From the NCBI GenBank assembly GCA_030538605.1, contig JAUNTQ010000018.1:1-46805 (forward strand): a stretch of DNA of 46,805 bases, written 5' to 3'. This document shows, piece after piece, positions 7,990 to 15,182 of the stretch. Position 1 is the stretch's first letter. The number at the start of each line of letters is the position of its first letter. The notes below the pieces were generated by a model. The model had not been told where the DNA came from, searched no databases, and saw nothing but the letters and a program-made list of their open reading frames with translations. The position numbers and the translations under genes are program-made. This stretch comes from Pseudomonadota bacterium. GTDB taxonomy: Bacteria; Pseudomonadota; Gammaproteobacteria; Burkholderiales; Burkholderiaceae_C.

Positions 7990-9720
7990 ATGACGGAGAC
8001 AAGCATCAAAATTCATCCGCGCAAGCCGCGCCACCAGCTCAAGGGGCGCCAGCCCACCGACGCGGCGCGTGCCGAGGTGCGCGCGCTCATCGGCGAGCCG
8101 CCGTCTGATGGCCACCGGCGTGACTGGCTGATCGAACACCTGCATGTGCTGAACGACCGCTTTCATGGCCTGTTCGAGCGCCATCTGGTGGCGCTGGCGG
8201 CCGAGATGCGCCTGTCGATGGCCGAGGTGTTCGAGGTGGCGAGCTTCTACCACCACTTCGAGGTGCTGAAAGACGACGCCACGCCCGCGCGCGTGACGGT
8301 GCGTGTGTGCGAATCGCTCAGCTGCCAGTTGGCGGGCGCTGAAGGCTTGATCGACAGGCTGGCCGCGCTCGTCGGCCCCGGCGTGCAGGTGCAGCGCGCG
8401 CCTTGCGTGGGCCGCTGCGAGCAGGCGCCGGCGGCGCTGGTGTGGGCGGGCGAGCACACCACCAGCATCGGCCATGCACACGCCGAGCGCCTGGCCGACC
8501 ATGCAAACAATTCGACCAATACGCAGCAAAAGCAAGCGTCAAATGCGCCTGAAGCAATAGCTTTCGACGCCTATCGGCAAGCCGGTGGCTACGCGCTGGC
8601 CCAGGCCGTGGCACGCGGCGAGCGCGACGCCGAAGGCGTGATCGCCGCGCTGGAGCACGCGGGCCTGCGCGGCCTGGGCGGCGCGGGCTTTCCCACTGGC
8701 CGCAAGTGGCGCATCGTGCGCGGGTTGGCTGCGCCCCGGCTCATGGCCATCAACATCGACGAAGGCGAGCCGGGCACCTTCAAAGACCGCTACTACCTGG
8801 AGCGCGACCCGCACCGCTTTCTGGAAGGGGTGCTGATCGCCGCGCAGGTGGTCGGCTGTGAGGCGGCTTACCTCTACCTGCGCGACGAGTATCCCGAATG
8901 CCGCGCCATCCTCTCGCAAGCCGTGGCCGACTTGCAGGCTGCGCCAGGCTTGCGCAGCATGCTCCCAAGAATAGAGCTTCGCCGGGGCGCCGGTGCCTAC
9001 ATCTGCGGCGAAGAGTCGGCCATGATCGAAAGCATCGAAGGCAAGCGTGGCGAGCCGCGCCTGCGCCCGCCCTACATCGCCGAAGTGGGCCTCTTTGGTC
9101 GCCCCACGCTGCAACACAACTTCGAGACGCTGTACTGGCTGCGCGACATTCTGCAGCGCGGGCCCGACTGGTTTGCCTCGCATGGCCGCCACGGGCGGCA
9201 GGGCCTGCGGTCTTTCAGCGTCAGCGGGCGGGTGAAAAAACCCGGCGTCAAGCTCGCGCCTGCGGGCATCACGCTGCGCGAGCTGGTGGACGAATACTGC
9301 GGCGGCATGGCCGAAGGCCACACGCTTTATGCCTACCTGCCCGGCGGCGCATCGGGCGGCATTTTTCCGGCCAGTCTGGCCGACGTGCCGCTGGACTTCG
9401 ACACCTTGCAGCCACACGGCGGCTTCATCGGCAGCGCGGCGGTGATCGTGCTGGGCCAGCACGACACCGCGCGCGACGCGGCGCTGAACATGATGCGTTT
9501 TTTCGCCGACGAAAGCTGCGGCCAGTGCACGCCCTGCCGCGTGGGCACCGCCAAGGCCGCGCAGCTGATGCAGGCGCCCGTGTGGGACGCCGACACGCTG
9601 AACGACCTCGGCACCGTGATGGCCGATGCGTCCATCTGCGGGCTGGGCCAGGCCGCGCCCAACCCCGTGCGCTGCGTGCAGAAGTACTTTGCGCATGAAG
9701 TGACGGAGGGTGCGCGATGA
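7990..9720 (+). CDS. fdh1B: NAD-dependent formate dehydrogenase, beta subunit (NuoE-NuoF fusion, FDH1 type)
   Basis: A 576-residue flavoprotein that passes electrons from the formate-oxidising subunit to NAD+. Residues 1-160 are a NuoE/FdsG-like thioredoxin-fold [2Fe-2S] domain with cysteines C107, C112, C139 and C143. After a linker (about 160-190) comes a NuoF/FdsB-like domain with the FMN/NADH glycine-rich GLGGAGFPTGRKW, INIDEGEPGTFKDR, CGEESAMIESIEGKRG and the [4Fe-4S] motif ESCGQCTPCRVG. In FdsABG enzymes these are separate proteins; the fused form with a single large partner matches the Fdh1A/Fdh1B enzyme of Methylobacterium. The stop overlaps the start of the alpha gene (ATGA). The start may be 7990 or an in-frame ATG at 7981; neither has a strong ribosome-binding site. 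The linker carries repeat-like DNA (8521-8566). Confidence 0.9.
   Translation: MTETSIKIHPRKPRHQLKGRQPTDAARAEVRALIGEPPSDGHRRDWLIEHLHVLNDRFHGLFERHLVALAAEMRLSMAEVFEVASFYHHFEVLKDDATPARVTVRVCESLSCQLAGAEGLIDRLAALVGPGVQVQRAPCVGRCEQAPAALVWAGEHTTSIGHAHAERLADHANNSTNTQQKQASNAPEAIAFDAYRQAGGYALAQAVARGERDAEGVIAALEHAGLRGLGGAGFPTGRKWRIVRGLAAPRLMAINIDEGEPGTFKDRYYLERDPHRFLEGVLIAAQVVGCEAAYLYLRDEYPECRAILSQAVADLQAAPGLRSMLPRIELRRGAGAYICGEESAMIESIEGKRGEPRLRPPYIAEVGLFGRPTLQHNFETLYWLRDILQRGPDWFASHGRHGRQGLRSFSVSGRVKKPGVKLAPAGITLRELVDEYCGGMAEGHTLYAYLPGGASGGIFPASLADVPLDFDTLQPHGGFIGSAAVIVLGQHDTARDAALNMMRFFADESCGQCTPCRVGTAKAAQLMQAPVWDADTLNDLGTVMADASICGLGQAAPNPVRCVQKYFAHEVTEGAR
8521..8566. repeat. Degenerate half-repeat inside the fdh1B linker
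   Basis: The stretch with AAAGCAAGCGTCAAATGCGC and CTGAAGCAATAGCTTTCGA is lower in GC than the surrounding gene. It resembles the AAGCGC..AGCTAT half-repeats elsewhere in this window. It falls exactly in the linker between the NuoE- and NuoF-like domains and is read through in frame. The match is weak. Confidence 0.35.
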
Positions 9721-12700
9721 ACACCGTCTTCAAGTCAAATCAGCCATTAGCAACCACCAATCAAGCGCAAACAGCTATTGAATTTGAATTGGATGGCCGC
9801 GCCGTGCAGGCGCAGGCAGGCGAAACCATCCTGCAAGCCGCCGAGCGCCATGGCGTGTCCATCCCGCGCCTTTGCTACACCGACGACTTGCGCGCCGCGG
9901 GCAACTGCCGCGCCTGCGTGGTCGAGATCGAAGGCGAGCGCACGCTGGCCCCCAGCTGCTGCCGCGCCGTGCAGCCGGGCATGAAGGTCAAGGCGACGAG
10001 CGAACGCGCGCGCAAAAGCCAGGACATGGTGCTGGAGATGCTGCTGGCGGAGATGCCGCCAGAGGGGTTCAAGTGGAACGATGCCTTGGCTCCTTCCCCC
10101 GCTGGGGGAAGGCAGGGATGGGGGCCAGCCACCTTGGCGCAGCAAGCCGGGTTGGCCCCCACCCCAACCCTCCCCCAGCGGGGGAGGGAGCCAGAGATCG
10201 GCCAACACGGCGAACTCAGCCAATGGGCCGCCGAGCGCGCCATCCACGTGCGCGAAGCGCTTCAATATTTGAAGCGAGAACAGCCCGCGCCCGACCTGAG
10301 CCACCCCGCCATGGCCGTCAACCTCTCGGCCTGCATCCAGTGCACCCGCTGCGTGCGCGCCTGCCGCGAGGCGCAGGTCAACGACGTCATCGGCGTCGCC
10401 GGGCGCGGCAGCCACGCGCGCATCGTGTTCGATCTGGGCGATGCGATGGGTGCCAGCAGTTGCGTGGCCTGCGGCGAATGCGTGCAGGCCTGCCCCACCG
10501 GCGCGCTCATGCCGAAGACGCACATCGGCTCGCAAAAAGTCGATCGGCAGGTCGATTCGGTCTGCCCCTTCTGCGGCGTGGGCTGCCAGATCACCTACCA
10601 CGTGCGGGGCGAAAAAATCGTCAGCGTCAGCGGGCGCCACGGCCCGGCCAACGAAGCGCGCCTGTGCGTCAAAGGCCGCTTCGGCTTCGACTACGTCGCC
10701 AGCCCCGACCGCATCACCACGCCCCTCATCCGCCGCGCCGATGCGCCCAAAGACGTGGCCCATTGCGAGTCGCCGCCCGACTGGCGCACCGTGTTCCGCG
10801 AAGCGACGTGGGACGAAGCGCTTGACCTCGCGGCGGGCAAGCTGGTCGCGTTGAAAGCCGCCCACGGCCCCAAATCGCTCGCTGGCTTTGGCAGCGCCAA
10901 GGGCAGCAACGAAGAGGCGTACCTGTTTCAGAAGCTGGTGCGCACCGGCTTTGGCAGCAACAACGTCGACCACTGCACGCGCCTGTGCCATGCGTCCAGC
11001 GTGGCTGCGCTGCTCGAAGGCGTGGGCTCGGGCGCGGTGAGCAACCCGGTGAAAGACGTCGAGCTGGCCGAGGTCATCGTCATCATCGGCTCCAACCCCA
11101 CGGCCAACCACCCCGTGGCCGCCACCTGGATGAAAAACGCCGCACAGCGCGGCGCGAAGATCGTGCTGGCCGACCCGCGCGTGACCGACATCGCCCGCCA
11201 CGCCTGGCGCGTGCTGCCCTTCAAGCCCGGGGCCGACGTGGCCATGCTCAACGCGCTGCTGCACGTCATCGTGGGCGAAGGGCTGTGCGACGAGACCTTC
11301 TTGCGCGAGCGCGCCGACAACTTCGACGCGCTGAAGGCCAACGTGCAGGGCTACAGCCCTGAGGCCATGGCCCCCATCTGCGGCATCCCCGCGCACACCC
11401 TGCGCGAAGTGGCGCGCGCCTACGCCACGGCCAAGTCCAGCATCATCCTGTGGGGCATGGGCGTGAGCCAGCACGTGCACGGCACCGACAACGTGCGCTG
11501 CCTCATCGCCCTGGCCACCTGCACCGGCCAGATCGGCCGCCCCGGCACCGGCCTGCACCCGCTGCGCGGCCAGAACAACGTGCAAGGTGCCAGCGACGCG
11601 GGCCTGATCCCCATGATGCTGCCCAACTACCAGCGCGTGGACAACGGCACCGCGCACGCATGGTTCGAGGACTTCTGGGGCACCAAGCTCGACGCGCAGC
11701 CCGGCTACACCGTCGTCGAAATCATGCACAAGGCGCTGGCCGACGACAGCGACCCGCACAAGGTGCGCGGCATGCTCATCATGGGCGAAAACCCCGCCAT
11801 GAGCGACCCTGACCTGAACCACGCCCGCGCCGCGCTGTCCGCGCTTGAGCACCTGGTGGTGCAAGACATCTTCCTGACCGAAACCGCGTGGCTCGCCGAC
11901 GTGGTGCTGCCCGCCAGCGCCTGGCCCGAGAAAACCGGCACCGTCAGCAACACCGACCGCATGGTGCAACTGGGCCTGCAAGCGCTTGAGCCACCGGGCG
12001 ACGCCCGCGCCGACTTGTGGATCATCCAGCAACTGGCGCAGCGCATGGGCCTGGATTGGCGCTATGAGGAAGATGCTCCCTCCCCCTCTGGGGGAGGGCA
12101 GGGGTGGGGGCAACCCACGCTTGGTGAGGACACGCGGCCAGCCACTGGCCCAATCGGCTCGCAAAGCGAATCCAACTACCACGGCGTCGAACACGTCTAC
12201 GACGAAATGCGCCGCGCCATGCACGGCGCCATCGCCGGCATCACCTGGGCCCGCCTGCAACGCGAAAGCAGCGTCACCTACCCCTGCCTGGCCGAAGACG
12301 ACCCCGGCCAGCCCATCGTCTTCATCGACCGCGTGCCGACAAGGAACGGCAAGGTGCAACTGGTGCCCGCCGACATCATCCCGCCCGACGAGCGGCCCGA
12401 CGCCGACTTTCCCATGGTGCTCATCACCGGCCGCCAGCTGGAGCACTGGCACACCGGCGCCATGACCCGCCGCGCCCGCGTGCTCGACGCGCTGGAGCCC
12501 GCGCCCACCGTCAGCCTGCACGGCGACGACCTCGCCCGCCTGGGCCTGCAAGCCGGCGGCACCGCGCGCGTGCAGTCTCGCCGGGGCCAGGTCGAACTCA
12601 CCGTGCGCCGCGACGACGGCACACCCCCCGGCAGCGTATTCATCCCCTTCGCCTACCGCGAAGCGGCGGCCAACCTGCTCACCAACGCCGCGCTCGATCC

Positions 12701-12755
12701 GTTCGGCAAGATCCCCGAATTCAAGTACTGCGCGGTGCGCGTGTCAGCGGTTTGA
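9717..12755 (+). CDS. fdh1A: NAD-dependent formate dehydrogenase, alpha (molybdenum/tungsten-pterin catalytic) subunit
   Basis: A 1012-residue catalytic subunit that oxidises formate to CO2 (or the reverse) at a bis-pterin Mo or W centre. Domains in order: a NuoG-like [2Fe-2S] domain (C53, C64, C67, C81/C82); two ferredoxin-type [4Fe-4S] motifs CIQCTRCVRAC (206-216) and CVACGECVQAC (249-259); the pterin-domain cluster CPFCGVGC...C (C283, C286, C290, C317); the catalytic Cys-His in TRLCHASS (C424, codon TGC at 10986, so not selenocysteine); and a C-terminal molybdopterin-dinucleotide-binding domain (TGRQLEHWHTGAMTRR). Repeat DNA is translated in frame at about residues 124-159 and 787-800, which explains a length somewhat above the usual. 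It overlaps the beta gene by four bases. No fdhD or pterin-synthesis gene is nearby. Confidence 0.93.
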   Translation: MNTVFKSNQPLATTNQAQTAIEFELDGRAVQAQAGETILQAAERHGVSIPRLCYTDDLRAAGNCRACVVEIEGERTLAPSCCRAVQPGMKVKATSERARKSQDMVLEMLLAEMPPEGFKWNDALAPSPAGGRQGWGPATLAQQAGLAPTPTLPQRGREPEIGQHGELSQWAAERAIHVREALQYLKREQPAPDLSHPAMAVNLSACIQCTRCVRACREAQVNDVIGVAGRGSHARIVFDLGDAMGASSCVACGECVQACPTGALMPKTHIGSQKVDRQVDSVCPFCGVGCQITYHVRGEKIVSVSGRHGPANEARLCVKGRFGFDYVASPDRITTPLIRRADAPKDVAHCESPPDWRTVFREATWDEALDLAAGKLVALKAAHGPKSLAGFGSAKGSNEEAYLFQKLVRTGFGSNNVDHCTRLCHASSVAALLEGVGSGAVSNPVKDVELAEVIVIIGSNPTANHPVAATWMKNAAQRGAKIVLADPRVTDIARHAWRVLPFKPGADVAMLNALLHVIVGEGLCDETFLRERADNFDALKANVQGYSPEAMAPICGIPAHTLREVARAYATAKSSIILWGMGVSQHVHGTDNVRCLIALATCTGQIGRPGTGLHPLRGQNNVQGASDAGLIPMMLPNYQRVDNGTAHAWFEDFWGTKLDAQPGYTVVEIMHKALADDSDPHKVRGMLIMGENPAMSDPDLNHARAALSALEHLVVQDIFLTETAWLADVVLPASAWPEKTGTVSNTDRMVQLGLQALEPPGDARADLWIIQQLAQRMGLDWRYEEDAPSPSGGGQGWGQPTLGEDTRPATGPIGSQSESNYHGVEHVYDEMRRAMHGAIAGITWARLQRESSVTYPCLAEDDPGQPIVFIDRVPTRNGKVQLVPADIIPPDERPDADFPMVLITGRQLEHWHTGAMTRRARVLDALEPAPTVSLHGDDLARLGLQAGGTARVQSRRGQVELTVRRDDGTPPGSVFIPFAYREAAANLLTNAALDPFGKIPEFKYCAVRVSAV
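9741..9787. repeat. Half-repeat at the start of fdh1A
   Basis: CAGCCATTAGC...AATCAAGCGCAAACAGCTAT lies in codons 9-22 of fdh1A, ahead of the [2Fe-2S] domain. It matches the groES-groEL spacer (AATCAAGCGCAAGATGCTAT at about 42904-42923). It is translated as a Gln/Ala/Thr-rich tail. Confidence 0.55.
10088..10192. repeat. GC-rich palindromic element inserted in frame in fdh1A
   Basis: Exactly 105 bp (35 codons), bounded by GGCTCC on the left and GGAGCC on the right. Each side is a hairpin (TTCCCCCGCTGGGGGAA and CCTCCCCCAGCGGGGGAGG) followed by a GGGATGGGGGCCA / TGGCCCCCACCCC pair facing inward. It is translated as a Pro/Gly-rich insert (LAPSPAGGRQGWG...TLPQRGREPE) between the [2Fe-2S] and [4Fe-4S] domains. 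It is related to the intergenic copy at 1255-1358. Confidence 0.85.
12075..12112. repeat. Half-copy of the GC-rich element, in frame in fdh1A
   Basis: GCTCCCTCCCCCTCTGGGGG followed by AGGGCAGGGGTGGGGGC is one half of the element at 10088-10192. It encodes APSPSGGGQGWG. The next 60 bp, up to about 12172, encode a polar stretch without family motifs and may belong to the same insertion. Confidence 0.75.
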
Positions 12756-12772
12756 GAGTTGAATAAAAAGTG

Positions 12773-12848
12773 AGCTGCTTGCGTATGTATTTAGCCATTT
12801 TATGATACTTTTATATATAAAAATGGCTAAATACGTACGCAAGCAGCT
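12773..12848. repeat. 76-bp AT-rich palindrome, copy 1 of 5
   Basis: Begins AGCTGCTTGCGTATG and ends GTACGCAAGCAGCT. The 29-bp arms pair with one mismatch (inner arm TATTTAGCCATTTT with AAAATGGCTAAATA). It lies 17 bp after the fdh1A stop, between convergent genes, so it may also act as a bidirectional transcript end. Confidence 0.9.
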
Positions 12849-12899
12849 ATCAAAAAATAAATATCACGGCTCGGAAAGCCGCAGCAGTGCGCACCGGCC

Positions 12900-13340
12900 T
12901 CAACCCGCGTCGCGCGTCGCCCGGCGCTGCACACAGGCCAGATAGGCGTTGCCATCGGGCGCGCGCTGCTGGCTTTGCGCATCGGCCAGCATCTGGCCCA
13001 GGCATTCCATCACCTCGTGGTGCGCCGCATGCAAATCGCCCCGGCGCGCGGCCAGCAGCTCCACCGCCTGCCGAATGCCGCGCGGCTGGTCAATGCTGCA
13101 CTGCTCGCTGATCGACAAGTGCATCGACAGGTGCAAGAACGGGTTGCCCCCCACCGCGCCCTCGCCATAGTCGCGTGTCACCGCAGCCTCGGCATCGCTG
13201 AAATCGGCATGCCACTCGGGGTGCTCGGCCATCCAGCCTGCGGCCAGCTGCTCGATCATGTCCATCGGCTGGCCTGCGCCGTGCTTGGCCCAGGCGCTAC
13301 AAAAGAAACGGCGAACGTCGGCTTGGCTGGGGGAAAACAT
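12900..13340 (-). CDS. DUF1841 family protein
   Basis: A 146-residue soluble protein starting MFSPSQADVRRFFC, the usual start of DUF1841 proteins, which are widespread in beta- and gamma-proteobacteria and have no assigned function. Other recognisable blocks are GQPMDMIEQLAAGWMAEHPEW, GGNPFLHLSMHLSISEQCSIDQPRGI and HHEVMECLGQMLADAQ. The ATG at 13340 is chosen over a long upstream extension that runs through the neighbouring gene on the other strand and repeat DNA. It is divergent from the small membrane-protein gene at 13390, leaving about 50 bp for both promoters, and convergent with fdh1A. Confidence 0.85.
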   Translation of the reverse strand: MFSPSQADVRRFFCSAWAKHGAGQPMDMIEQLAAGWMAEHPEWHADFSDAEAAVTRDYGEGAVGGNPFLHLSMHLSISEQCSIDQPRGIRQAVELLAARRGDLHAAHHEVMECLGQMLADAQSQQRAPDGNAYLACVQRRATRDAG

Positions 13341-13389
13341 GGTGGCAAGGCTATCATGCGCCACGCACTTTTTTGAAAGGAAACGCACC

Positions 13390-13608
13390 ATGAAAACCAC
13401 CAGCATCATCGGCATCGTGCTCGTTCTCGCTGGCTTGGCGGGCGTGCTCACCGGCGGCTTCAGCTTCACCCAGGACACCACCGCCGCCAAAGTCGGCCCG
13501 CTGGAGCTGACGGTGCAGGAAAAGAAAAGCGTCAACATCCCCCTGTGGGCCAGCGGCGGCGCCATCGTGCTGGGGGCGCTGCTGCTGGTGCTTGGCGCGA
13601 GGAAGTAA
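13390..13608 (+). CDS. Small two-helix membrane protein (DUF3185-like)
   Basis: A 72-residue protein with an N-terminal membrane helix (TSIIGIVLVLAGLAGVLTGG), a short periplasmic or cytosolic loop with TAAKVGPLELTVQEKKSVNIPLW, and a second helix (GGAIVLGALLLVLGARK). This pattern of helix, KVxxLGPLxLTxxEKKxxxIP and helix is seen in small conserved hypothetical proteins of proteobacteria annotated DUF3185 or similar. The function is unknown. GAAAGGAAACGCACC before the ATG gives a good ribosome-binding site. An in-frame upstream start at 13258 would overlap the DUF1841 gene and is rejected. Confidence 0.7.
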   Translation: MKTTSIIGIVLVLAGLAGVLTGGFSFTQDTTAAKVGPLELTVQEKKSVNIPLWASGGAIVLGALLLVLGARK

Positions 13609-13800
13609 TTCCCCCCTGAGTCGCCAGAGGTGCCTCGGTGCTCGCCGCCAGAGGCGGCGGCCCTTCGGCCCGTCCAAGTCTGCGCAGGCAGACTTGGAGC
13701 CGCGGGCCTCAGCCCCCTGAGGGGGGACGCACCCGGTCGCCGGGGGGACCCCGGCTCGGGGTGCCTTGGGGTGACCTGCTCCGCGGCCTTTTGGGGGCTT
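13609..13800. repeat. GC-rich CCCCCTGAG / CCGGGGGGACCCCGGCTCGG repeat, copy 2 of 2
   Basis: A longer version of the element at 7828-7931. It has CCCCCTGAG at both 13613 and about 13709, the hairpin CCAAGTCTGC-GCAGGCAGACTTGG (about 13673-13697), GGTCGCCGGGGGGACCCCGG, and GACCTGCTCCGCGGCC. With the two repeats that follow it fills most of the 584-bp gene-free stretch 13609-14192. Confidence 0.7.
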
Positions 13801-13842
13801 GCTGCGCAGCCCTGGTGATTGAGAGGCGGTGGCCGAAGCAAG

Positions 13843-13873
13843 CCGTAGGGCGGAACCCCGAGGGGATTCCGCC
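13843..13873. repeat. CGTAGGGCGGAACCCCG..GGATTCCGCC repeat, copy 1 of 2
   Basis: An inverted repeat (GGCGGAA / TTCCGCC) also present at 32442-32472, where the following CAGCGC is shared as well. Confidence 0.6.
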
Positions 13874-14068
13874 AGCGCTGCTTTTCTTTGCGCCGCCAAA
13901 GAACTGGCCAAGTCAGAGCACGAAGTGCGCATGCTTCGCTGCGCATCTGCCCCACGCCCTGCGTTTCTCGGCACGGCCAGAGGGGTTCTCACATCCATGC
14001 AGGCCATCCGCTTCGCCCGACCCTTTGGGGTGCTCCCTCTCCCTTTGGGCTTGCGTATGCACATCTTT

Positions 14069-14150
14069 GTAGGCTGGGTAGAGCGAAAGCGAAACCCAGC
14101 AACCCGGCTCGCGAGAACGCTGGGTTTCGCCTTCGGCTCTACCCAGCTAC
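14069..14150. repeat. GTAGGCTGGGTAGAG palindromic repeat, copy 2 of 6
   Basis: Left arm GTAGGCTGGGTAGAGCGAAA, right arm GGCTCTACCCAGCTAC with one C missing in the outer arm. The preceding GCACATCTTTGTAGGCTGG is shared with copy 4 (GCACATCTTCGTAGGCTGG), so the repeat unit extends beyond the palindrome. Confidence 0.85.
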
Positions 14151-14192
14151 GTGGCTGCGCAGCCCTGAAGATGGCCGTAGCGATGCCGAGTT

Positions 14193-15095
14193 TTATGGCG
14201 TTTGCCGCTTTCGCGCCGTGCCCACCGTTTCGCGCACGGTGTCGATGAAGGCGCGGGCGGCGCGGGGCAGGCTGGTGTCGGCGCGGCGCAGGATCACGGC
14301 GGCGCGTCGGGGGGTGGGGTTGGTGAGCCGGATGCGGGTGAGGGTGGCGGGCGCGGCGGCGGCGGCGCGCTCGGGCACCACGGTGGCCAGGCCGGTTGGC
14401 GCGGCGGTTTCCAGCAGCGCGGCCACCGAGTCCAGCTCCATCACCACGCGCGGCACGGCGGCGCGCGTGGCCAGCGCGGCATCAAGCAGGCGGCGCGTGA
14501 TGAAGCTGCGCGGCTGCAGGATGCAGGCCAGGCCATGCAAGCCGGCCATGGGCAGGGTGGTGCGGGCCGCCAGCGCGTGCCCGGCGGGCACCAGCAGGTG
14601 CAGGCGCTCGGTCAGCAGCGGCTCGGCGAGCACGTCGCGGTGCTGCGGGTCGTCGAAGCTGATCCCCAGGTCCAGCCGGCCGGCAGCCAGCTCGGCGTGA
14701 ATGGCATCGGCGCGCAACTCGCGCGCGGTCAGCGTGATGCCCGGGTGCCGTGCATGAAAGCGCGCGATCGCCGGCGGCAGCAGCGCCGTCATGTAGCTGG
14801 GAATCACGCCCACCGTCACGCTACCGCTGCGCAGCTCGCGCAAGTCGTCCAGCGCCATGCGGCCTGCGGCCAGCTCGTGCAGCGCGCGGCTGGCGTGGTC
14901 GCGAAACAGCTGCCCCGCCTGTGACAGCCGCAGCCCGCGCCCCACGCGGTCGAACAGCGGCGCGCCCAGCCTGTCCTCCAGCTGCCTGATGGCGTGCGAC
15001 AGCGTGGACTGCGTGATGCACAGGTGCGCGGCCGAGCGCGTCAGGTGCTCGGTTTCGCACAGGTCGAGAAAGTAGCGAAGGTGCCGGGTTTCCAT
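14193..15095 (-). CDS. catR: LysR-type transcriptional regulator, probable regulator of the cat/pca genes
   Basis: A 300-residue LysR-family regulator. The N-terminal winged helix-turn-helix is clear (METRHLRYFLDLCETEHLTRSAAHLCITQSTLSHAIRQLEDRLGAPLFDRVGRGL split across residues 1-55). It is followed by the periplasmic-binding-protein-like effector domain (VGVIPSYMTALLPPAIARFHARHPGI; LDLGISFDD; LVPAGHAL). It is transcribed divergently from catB with 87 bp between, the standard arrangement for CatR/CatM/BenM-type activators that respond to cis,cis-muconate. The assignment as catR rests on this position. The family usually represses its own gene and activates the divergent one. Confidence 0.82.
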   Translation of the reverse strand: METRHLRYFLDLCETEHLTRSAAHLCITQSTLSHAIRQLEDRLGAPLFDRVGRGLRLSQAGQLFRDHASRALHELAAGRMALDDLRELRSGSVTVGVIPSYMTALLPPAIARFHARHPGITLTARELRADAIHAELAAGRLDLGISFDDPQHRDVLAEPLLTERLHLLVPAGHALAARTTLPMAGLHGLACILQPRSFITRRLLDAALATRAAVPRVVMELDSVAALLETAAPTGLATVVPERAAAAAPATLTRIRLTNPTPRRAAVILRRADTSLPRAARAFIDTVRETVGTARKRQTP

Positions 15096-15106
15096 GCGCG
15101 TTCAAG

Positions 15107-15125
15107 CGTTCGAAAGCATCGAACG
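15107..15125. promoter_or_regulatory. Probable LysR-regulator operator in the catR-catB intergenic region
   Basis: A perfect inverted repeat CGTTCGA-AAGCA-TCGAACG. It contains the TTCGA..TCGAA dyad expected for a LysR recognition site and lies 58 bp before catB and 12 bp before the regulator start. A second half-like TTTACGAACG lies nearer catB. Confidence 0.6.
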
Positions 15126-15182
15126 TCAGCTTTCAAATCATTCATTTTACGAACGCGGTCTGTTTTTGTAACCTGCCCGGTC

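Noticed and set aside
10986..10988. Possible selenocysteine at the formate dehydrogenase active site
   Set aside because: The codon is TGC (Cys) and there is no in-frame TGA in the motif.
9747..12551. A 934-codon open frame on the reverse strand opposite fdh1A
   Set aside because: It is the mirror of a GC-rich coding strand, has His/Ala/Gly-heavy composition and no domain, while the forward frame carries all Fe-S and pterin motifs.
13800..14192. A coding region in the stretch before the LysR gene
   Set aside because: The frames run through repeats and give no conserved protein.
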